A stretch of 64,000 bases of DNA. Origin: Gammaproteobacteria bacterium (lineage in GTDB: Bacteria; Pseudomonadota; Gammaproteobacteria; Pseudomonadales; Porticoccaceae). The position numbers and the translations under genes are program-made. The notes under the pieces are model-generated. The model saw only the letters and a list, made by a program, of their open reading frames with translations. It was not told the DNA's origin and did not search any database. Location: assembly GCA_018069465.1 (NCBI GenBank), contig JAGPUW010000002.1, positions 62,001 to 126,000 on the forward strand, given 5' to 3'. Below, piece after piece: positions 58,734 through 64,000 of this stretch (its first letter is position 1; each line of letters starts with the position of its first letter).

Positions 58734-58773
58734 CGGTATCACCCTTTTTTATTATTTAGGAAGTATATTTAGC

Positions 58774-59640
58774 ATGAATCCCAAAGAATTACTTGGCTTG
58801 CTCACGCTGGAGCGCCTCGATAGCAACTTATTTCGCGGCACCAATCAGGATATTGGCGCCGTTGCCGTCTTTGGTGGCCAGGTGCTGGGGCAGGCTTTAA
58901 TCGCTGCCGGTGAGACAGTTGAGGGTCGCGAGGCCCACTCCATGCACGGCTATTTTTTGCGTCCGGGTGATAAAACCGTACCCATTATTTACGATGTCGA
59001 GCGGGTGCGCGACGGCGGCAGTTTTACCACTCGCCGGGTGGTGGCGATTCAGCGCGGCGAGCCGATTTTTATTATCTCGGTGTCTTTTCAGAAAGCGGAA
59101 GAGGGTTACTCCCACCAGTCGCAAATGCCCGATAATGTGCCCGCCCCGGAAGATCTGCCCTGCGAATCCGACCTGCGCATGGCCATGGCTGAAACGTTGC
59201 CGGAGGAGCGTCGCGCCTTTTTCACCAGTGTGCGCCCGGTGGAGATGCGACCGATTTATCCCGATGATTTATGGAGTAAAAGTGATCGACCGGCGGAGCA
59301 GGGTTTCTGGATTCGCGTCAATACGCCAGTGCCCGACTCACCCATACTGCACCGCGCACTGCTGGCCTACACCTCCGATTTTTACTTGATGGGCACGGCG
59401 CTGCGCCCCCACGGTGAGCGTTTTTCCAGCGAGGGTATGCAGGCGGCGAGCCTCGACCACGCGATGTGGTTTCACCGGGATTTTCGTATGGATGAGTGGG
59501 TGCTGTATATGATGGAAAGCACCTCGGCCTCGGGTTCGCGGGGTTTGAACTTTGGAAAGTTTTATAAGCGTGACGGCACGCTGGTGGCGTCGTGTACGCA
59601 AGAGGGTTTGATTCGCCGACCCCGCACACAGGCTAAATAA
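58774..59640 (+). CDS. tesB: Acyl-CoA thioesterase II
   Basis: A 288-residue double-hotdog thioesterase, ATG 58774 with AGGAAG upstream. The family residues are visible: Asp in YTSDFYLMGTALRPHG near 202-217, Ser/Thr in MMESTSASGSRGLNFG near 247-262, and Gln in SCTQEGLIRRP near 272-282, as in E. coli TesB. It hydrolyses medium- and long-chain acyl-CoAs. The divergent neighbour is a haloalkane dehalogenase; the shared control region is only 40 bases. Confidence 0.9.
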   Translation: MNPKELLGLLTLERLDSNLFRGTNQDIGAVAVFGGQVLGQALIAAGETVEGREAHSMHGYFLRPGDKTVPIIYDVERVRDGGSFTTRRVVAIQRGEPIFIISVSFQKAEEGYSHQSQMPDNVPAPEDLPCESDLRMAMAETLPEERRAFFTSVRPVEMRPIYPDDLWSKSDRPAEQGFWIRVNTPVPDSPILHRALLAYTSDFYLMGTALRPHGERFSSEGMQAASLDHAMWFHRDFRMDEWVLYMMESTSASGSRGLNFGKFYKRDGTLVASCTQEGLIRRPRTQAK

Positions 59641-59668
59641 GGGCGCTTCGGTTTTCGATTGGCAGCAT

Positions 59669-59710
59669 AAAAAAAGGCGCGGTGATTATTTGATCACCGC
59701 GCCTTTTTTG
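59669..59710. terminator. Bidirectional rho-independent terminator
   Basis: GGCGCGGTGAT (59676-59686) pairs perfectly with ATCACCGCGCC (59693-59703), flanked by A and T runs. It serves tesB (+) and the phosphotriesterase-family gene (-). Confidence 0.93.
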
Positions 59711-59755
59711 TTGAGCTATTTTTATTTTTTAGCGAGAGCGTTTAGTCCTTAAAAG

Positions 59756-60703
59756 TTAATAGCCACCGCTCGTTGAAAAGACCTTCTTCGGATTGGCGAC
59801 CATCATCGTATCGATGTCGGCCTGGCTAATACCCGCTGCCGCCAACGCTGGCAGTACATCGCGGGGCACGTGCTCGTAGCACCAGTTGGGGGCGAATTTC
59901 TCGACGTATTCACCGTCGAAGAAATCCTGAAAGCTACAGGCGTCGTGGGAGACGACCATCTGCCCGGCGTAACCTTTTTCGCACAGGGTGACCACGGTTT
60001 GCACGCGATCGTCAGTGGGCAGGAAGGCTTCAAGGCCGAAGCGATCCATGCCGATAAAGCAGCCGCTGCTGAGAATTTCTTCCAGATAATCAATATCCGT
60101 TGAATCGCCCAAATGACCGATGACCACGCGGCTCATATCGACGCCAAACTCTTTAAAGGCGGCAACCTGATCGCGGGCGGACGTGTTGGCAATCGTGGTG
60201 TGAGTGGAGATGGGCGCGCCGGTTTCGCGGTGGGCGATGGCGGTGGACTGCAACAGCTTCTTGTTGAATTCGTCGACGCCGGTGTGGTCGGTGGCGCATT
60301 TAATAATGGCGGCCTTCACGTTGGTGTCGAGAATGCCCTGGGTGATATCGCGAATCATGTAGGTTGACAGGTGCTTGGCATCCCAGCCGTGCATCCACGC
60401 CTCTTCCGTCCAGTAAAAACCGGTGGGGCAAATCACGTTAACGCCGGTGGCTTTTGATACGGCGATAATGGAGCGAATATCGCGACCCAAATTGACCGGG
60501 GTCAGGTCGACGATGGTTTTTACACCGCGCTCTTTGGCTTTGTTCAGTGAGCCCACGGCTTTAGGCACTTCCTTTTCGATATCGACGTAGTCATCGTAGT
60601 TTTGGCGCATATCCCAGTCGGCGATGATGATGTGTTCGTGCATCAGGCACATGCCGATATCATCGACATCGATGGGCCCCATGGCGGTTTCTACTTGTGG
60701 CAT
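59756..60703 (-). CDS. Phosphotriesterase-family metal hydrolase
   Basis: A 315-residue TIM-barrel enzyme. Metal ligands: MHEHIIIADWD near 21, the bridging Lys in AAIIKCATDHTG near 133-144, HTT in ISTHTTIANT near 168, IGHLGDST near 200, and Asp in VSHDACSFQDFF near 252. This is the complete PTE set. Natural members are mostly lactonases or amidases, some act on organophosphates. ATG 60703 has AAGGAG upstream. It lies between tesB and rnpB. With BVMOs in the window, a lactonase step is possible but not shown. Confidence 0.88.
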   Translation of the reverse strand: MPQVETAMGPIDVDDIGMCLMHEHIIIADWDMRQNYDDYVDIEKEVPKAVGSLNKAKERGVKTIVDLTPVNLGRDIRSIIAVSKATGVNVICPTGFYWTEEAWMHGWDAKHLSTYMIRDITQGILDTNVKAAIIKCATDHTGVDEFNKKLLQSTAIAHRETGAPISTHTTIANTSARDQVAAFKEFGVDMSRVVIGHLGDSTDIDYLEEILSSGCFIGMDRFGLEAFLPTDDRVQTVVTLCEKGYAGQMVVSHDACSFQDFFDGEYVEKFAPNWCYEHVPRDVLPALAAAGISQADIDTMMVANPKKVFSTSGGY

Positions 60704-60930
60704 AGCAATGCTCCTTTTATGGACGAGTTTTTTAGCGTGATGAAAGAAAAATGTGGGTTGATATTAGTAGCTGATTCGCGGCCTGGCCCCGGTATTTTTT
60801 ATTATATGCGCCGAATAATAGTCTATTTTTTGTGGTGATGTCAGCCTCAATAAGAGGAAAATGATGGCGCGAGGCTAGTCTATTCCAGTCTTTACTTGCC
60901 AGCTGGCCTAGTTCTGTTAACCTCTCGCCC

Positions 60931-61307
60931 GGGAGTCGGCTGAGCAGTCGCTATCCCGGTTTTTGGTGTGTTCTTTTAGAGCGTATTGAGGCTGGGATGG
61001 AGGAAAGTCCGGGCTCCATAGGGCAGAGTGCCAGGTAACGCCTGGGAGGCGCGAGCCTACGGAAAGTGCCGCAGAAAATATACCGCCTAAGCAGTTCGCT
61101 GCCGGTAAGGGTGAAATGGTGCGGTAAGAGCGCACCGCGCGGCTGGTAACAGGCGTGGCAGGGTAAACCCCACTCGGAGCAAGACCAAATAGGGATCCAT
61201 AGGCGTGGCCCGCGCTGGATCCGGGTAGGTTGCTTGAGGTGTACGGCGACGTGCATCCCAGATGAATGACTGTTCTCGACAGAACCCGGCTTACAGGCCG
61301 GCTCCCA
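60931..61307 (+). ncRNA. rnpB: RNase P RNA, bacterial type A
   Basis: The RNA component of RNase P, which cuts the 5' leader from tRNA precursors. Seen: conserved GAGGAAAGTCCGGGC (61000-61014, P4 and flanking), the AGGGTGAAATGGTG segment, ACAGAACCCGGCTTA near the 3' end, and closing pairing GAGTCGGC (60933-60940) with GCCGGCTC (61297-61304). Length is about 377 bases, as in E. coli. A T run follows at 61310-61316. In Pseudomonas it follows rsmI directly; here 10 kb lies between. Confidence 0.95.
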
Positions 61308-61610
61308 CCTTTTTTTATCGGGCCCCTCGGTGGGGCTGGATAATCCTCGCCCTGCACCCTCGCGTGCAGGGGAAAATGTGTTATTCACCGATGCTGCTAG
61401 CTGTGGCCGCCTGAGTTGTTTTTGGTGGTGACTTGCTGCTGATCTCTTTTCGGCTCTGGGGATAAAATAAATTGCCGCAGAGATTCTTTTTGTCGTTGAA
61501 TTCTTTAAGTGCGTTCACGTAGCCGGTGTTCTTCAAGGTAGTTGGCGGTTAATAAAAACGGACTTCAATAGAAGTCCGTTTTTATTAACGCTTTGTTATC
61601 CAGTCTTACT
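61308..61610. other. Intergenic region after rnpB
   Basis: No gene is seen, and mraZ, the usual neighbour in Pseudomonas, is absent. Hairpins: GCCCC/GGGGC (61323-61337) and CCTGCAC/GTGCAGG (61351-61370), which may process or end rnpB. A terminator for the next minus-strand gene lies at 61552-61586. Confidence 0.4.
61552..61586. terminator. Bidirectional rho-independent terminator
   Basis: AAAAACGGACTTC (61554-61566) pairs with GAAGTCCGTTTTT (61571-61583) around an AATA loop. It lies 25 bases past the stop of the 61611 gene (minus). Confidence 0.9.
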
Positions 61611-62435
61611 TTAACCGCGACCAGGTCTACTGGGCTTTTCGGGACGTTCCGGGCGCTCGGGCTTTTCGGGGCGTTCAGGTTTTTCGGGGCGCTCGGGCCG
61701 TTCGGGGCGCTCAGGCTTTTCGGGCCTCTCGGGCTTTTCAGGGCGCTCAGCTTTTTCAGGGCGATCGGGGCGTTCTTGTTTTGATCCTCGTTCAACGCGG
61801 GGGGTGTTTTCTGCTTTGTTTTGGTGTTCGCCTTTTGCGAGCTGTTCAGATCTGTCTGGTCGAGATGAGTGGATGGCGCTGACCACTTCGCCCAGGTTGA
61901 AGCCAAGTTCTTTGGCTATTTCGCCCCAGCCCATACCAGACTCGCGCATCACTAGAATTTGCGGAGAGTCGCTTACTTCCACATCCGGTGTGCCGCCGTC
62001 GACCTCGACATTTTCAGCTGAATCATCCACGTCTGTTACGACCTCATCCAGGCCCAGGGCATCTGCGATACTGGAGTACTGATCAGAGCTGTCCAGCAGT
62101 TCCTGGGCCAGGGCCATGGAGATAAACGTTCCACCAAAGCCCATGGCGTCGCCAGGGCTTGAATACGTCGTGTCGTCCAGGATTATTTCGCCGCCAGTGC
62201 GTAGGCCGCCAATAAGTGAGTGTGCATTATCTTCGCCTCCAGCGACCTCGGTGAAGTCATTGGCAATCTTGGCAACCACTTTATCTTCTCCGGTGCTGAG
62301 GGGCCTTTCGTCTAGCTCGGCAATTTCGCTGTCGATAGTTTTTAGGTCTTGCGCTTCGTCAGCATAAACGGGGAAGACGGCAAGTGAAGATATTGCCGTG
62401 CCCAGTATGAGTGTTTTCCAATATTGGCCTTTCAT
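61611..62435 (-). CDS. Exported protein with PEKPER tandem repeats
   Basis: A 274-residue protein with a signal peptide (cut near VYADE). The middle has a helix-turn-helix-like phrase (RESGMGWGEIAKELGF near 160). The last ~50 residues are tandem RPEKPE/RPERPE repeats ending KPSRPGRG. No family recognised. The Pro/Glu/Lys/Arg tail could span the periplasm or bind peptidoglycan; this is a guess. It is downstream of the 62463 gene by 27 bases, so likely co-transcribed. Confidence 0.65.
   Translation of the reverse strand: MKGQYWKTLILGTAISSLAVFPVYADEAQDLKTIDSEIAELDERPLSTGEDKVVAKIANDFTEVAGGEDNAHSLIGGLRTGGEIILDDTTYSSPGDAMGFGGTFISMALAQELLDSSDQYSSIADALGLDEVVTDVDDSAENVEVDGGTPDVEVSDSPQILVMRESGMGWGEIAKELGFNLGEVVSAIHSSRPDRSEQLAKGEHQNKAENTPRVERGSKQERPDRPEKAERPEKPERPEKPERPERPERPEKPERPEKPERPERPEKPSRPGRG
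61620..61775 (-). repeat. In-gene tandem repeat coding PEK/PER units
   Basis: Nine-base units, often paired as 18, code for RPE/KPE with variation between copies (CGGGCGCTC, TTTTCGGGG on the plus strand). It stays in frame with the 61611 gene and may vary in copy number between strains. Confidence 0.8.
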
Positions 62436-62462
62436 GAAGATGGTTTCCTGTTGTTGTAATAA

Positions 62463-63257
62463 TTAAGGCTTGTAAGTGAACTGCAAGCCACCACCAAGAT
62501 CTGGGCTGCTTTCGCTCAAACCAAAATAGAGGTAGGGGGTTAAGCTCCACTGCGCGGATACTTTGTAATTCATGTAGGTAAACAGCTCTAAAGAGTCGTC
62601 AACACTGTTGGTGGATGCCTCCTGGAAATCGAGAGAGAAACCGTAGTGGGTGAGATCGGACTGCCGCCAGTCGATGCCGGCGGAGAGATAAAAGACATTG
62701 TTGAGCTTACTGCCGCTGGGATCCCCTTTGATTTTGTAGGCAAGGGTCGCCAGCGGTGTGAAATCACCGACTGAATAAGCGTAATCTAGCTGGGCGGTGT
62801 AGTCAGTTTCGCCAGTGCCGAGGCCTTTCTTTTCATCGGCGGTGGGGATTTTGATTTTACCGGTGATATCCAGATAACCCAGCTCAGCAGGAAAAGATTG
62901 CAGTTCGTAACTGAGCGATGTCCAGACATCACCCAATCCAGATTCAGTGCTGGCGACCGTGTTATTGCCCCCTATTATCACGCCGCCATCACCGCCGCCG
63001 ATAACAGTGCCCGGACCATCGATGCTTAACCAGGCCGCAGTCACCTTGCCTGTCCACAAGCCCGATTTATAACTGGCGCTGAAGGGCACATAAATGATGT
63101 CGGTATCGATGGCATCCCCGTAATCACCGGAGCTGTAATCAATGCCTGTGGATAGCTTCAACTGTCCTTCGTCGGCTGTGCAATAAGCACTGAGCGTGAT
63201 GCCAATAAGAGCTGACGACAGCAAGGTGTGAAAAGTCCTTTTCCTGGGAAGACGCAT
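62463..63257 (-). CDS. Exported beta-barrel candidate
   Basis: A 264-residue protein with a signal peptide (cut near AYCTADE). The mature part has short amphipathic strands, including the stretch LKLSTGIDYSSGDYG, ATLAYKIKGDPSGS, YGFSLDFQEAS and a C-terminus GGGLQFTYKP. The pattern fits a 12-strand outer-membrane protein similar to those annotated as MetA-pathway or transporter-like barrels. Glycine-rich part near 77-95 (GGGDGGVIIGGNN). No specific substrate. It may form an operon with the repeat protein 27 bases downstream. Confidence 0.65.
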   Translation of the reverse strand: MRLPRKRTFHTLLSSALIGITLSAYCTADEGQLKLSTGIDYSSGDYGDAIDTDIIYVPFSASYKSGLWTGKVTAAWLSIDGPGTVIGGGDGGVIIGGNNTVASTESGLGDVWTSLSYELQSFPAELGYLDITGKIKIPTADEKKGLGTGETDYTAQLDYAYSVGDFTPLATLAYKIKGDPSGSKLNNVFYLSAGIDWRQSDLTHYGFSLDFQEASTNSVDDSLELFTYMNYKVSAQWSLTPYLYFGLSESSPDLGGGLQFTYKP

Positions 63258-63528
63258 CGATTGTTTTGATCCTGTATAGATGAGGGGAGTGGTCAGCTTT
63301 AAGCTGTTGGTGTCGGTTTGTAGACTTGACTGCTAGTGCGACACGAAGTTTTTATAATCTCACGCCTTGAAATAGTCGCACACATTGCAGAAGAAACGCT
63401 TTACCGTTGATCGTTTATTAGCTTGCCCGCAAATATGGCGATAAAGCGGCCCACTGTTAAGCCCCCGCATGACGAATGGTTGTTGCATGAGATGAATATT
63501 AAATGGCGCGGCTTGCTTGAGCGGCGGC
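63258..63528. other. Intergenic region, nothing recognised
   Basis: No gene is credited. A short minus-strand reading frame is not supported by a ribosome site or codon bias. It should contain the promoter for the 62463 operon and the end of the PepSY-type transcript. Confidence 0.3.
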
Positions 63529-64000
63529 TTATTTTCTCCGTTTGGCGGATATAAAAAATAACAGTAGGCCCGAGACAATGGTAATCACACCGAGTAGGGC
63601 AAAGGCTCGCAGCAGCCAGGAATTAAAATTATCCCGGTCGAGGTAATCCATAATGTGCAGGCTCCAGAGAAAGTCGTAAAGCCGCCAGGTATTGGTGCGC
63701 ATAGCGCTCACTTTGCCGCTGTTGGCGCCGATCCACAGGTTGGCCTCGTCAACCCCCTCTAGTGCGATTTTCCAGGCGGGGAGTTCGCCGTCCCGGTATT
63801 CACTGCCTCGCTCTACAGCAGTGACCCAGGTGGCGGATAGCACTGGCAGATGAGTGCTGTTGGTGGCGATTGAGTGGGCTTGCGTCTCCGTCAAAGGCGC
63901 GAGCTTGGCCGCTGTTTCGGCGTGGTAGATCAGCCACTGGTCGTCGAGTTTGACCTGGTAAATGGGCGTGTATAAGCGCTGTCGGAGTTGGATCTTGCCG
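63529..64000 (-). CDS. PepSY-type membrane protein (5' end outside the window)
   Basis: The reading frame is open to the window edge, so the true start lies beyond 64000; about 156 C-terminal residues are visible. Seen: IYQVKLDDQWLIYHAETAAKL, IWIGANSGKVSA (PepSY-like strands, DGELPAWKIAL), then a membrane segment (WLLRAFALLGVITIVSGLLLFF) and a basic end (SAKRRK). It resembles PepSY-TM proteins, often linked to iron or flavin reduction. The upstream part is needed for a firm call. Confidence 0.65.
   Translation of the reverse strand, partial: GKIQLRQRLYTPIYQVKLDDQWLIYHAETAAKLAPLTETQAHSIATNSTHLPVLSATWVTAVERGSEYRDGELPAWKIALEGVDEANLWIGANSGKVSAMRTNTWRLYDFLWSLHIMDYLDRDNFNSWLLRAFALLGVITIVSGLLLFFISAKRRK

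Noticed and set aside
60917-61388. Long reading frames on the minus strand across rnpB
   Set aside because: They are antisense to a clear RNase P RNA with full conserved core; such frames are a known annotation artefact.
61620-61775. Repeat array that could suggest CRISPR
   Set aside because: Units are nine bases, in frame with a gene and without spacers; they code for PEK/PER repeats.

Overview
The window looks like chromosomal DNA of a marine-type gammaproteobacterium (mid G+C, Pseudomonas/Cellvibrionales-like gene content). The best evidence is the block dolP - diaA - yraN - lpoA (32.3-35.8 kb), rsmI (49.7 kb) and a bacterial type A RNase P RNA (60.9 kb). These lie next to each other in Pseudomonas aeruginosa but are separated here by accessory DNA. 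The lineage is inferred from gene content only.

Layout. 1-4.8 kb: NAD-dependent formate dehydrogenase fdsG-fdsB-fdsA (minus strand, fdsA cut by the window edge). 5.1-6.4 kb: a half-length GDT1/TMEM165-type transporter and a cysteine-rich DUF116-like protein. 6.6-9.6 kb: four small gene cassettes, each followed by a sequence with the layout of an integron attC recombination site and no integrase gene in view (a CALIN). They carry a GFA-fold protein, a small membrane protein, a DUF1254/DUF1214 protein and a cysteine-rich protein broken by an in-frame stop. 9.6-12.6 kb: a DUF3015/DUF4105 envelope pair and a two-helix membrane protein. 12.8-32.2 kb: a catabolic region with a luciferase-like monooxygenase, an N-acyl-D-amino-acid deacylase, two tandem amidohydrolases, a Baeyer-Villiger monooxygenase (BVMO), a sirtuin, thioesterase, enoyl-CoA hydratase, an FadH-type dienoyl-CoA reductase and acetoacetyl-CoA synthetase, interspersed with outer-membrane and lipoprotein genes.

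32.3-35.8 kb: the conserved dolP-diaA-yraN-lpoA operon. 36.0-40.7 kb: a SnoaL-like protein and two tandem BVMO paralogues. 40.9-49.4 kb: a metal island with an RND pump operon (outer membrane factor, adaptor, pump, DUF3240), a divergent two-component system and a Csp-type copper-storage protein. 49.7 kb: rsmI. 50.7-57.3 kb: an unusual collinear set of porin, YVTN beta-propeller, very short adaptor and CusA-type RND pump. The pump keeps the three copper-binding methionines at CusA spacing. 57.3-60.7 kb: GFA protein, haloalkane dehalogenase, acyl-CoA thioesterase II and a phosphotriesterase-family hydrolase. 60.9 kb: rnpB. 61.6-64.0 kb: a PEKPER-repeat protein, a beta-barrel candidate and a PepSY-type membrane protein cut by the window end.

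The items most worth following are the integrase-less cassette array, the propeller/porin/short-adaptor RND module, and the fact that both gaps in the ancestral lpoA-rsmI-rnpB locus hold a metal RND system. All functions are read from sequence motifs and remembered families; no database search was run.
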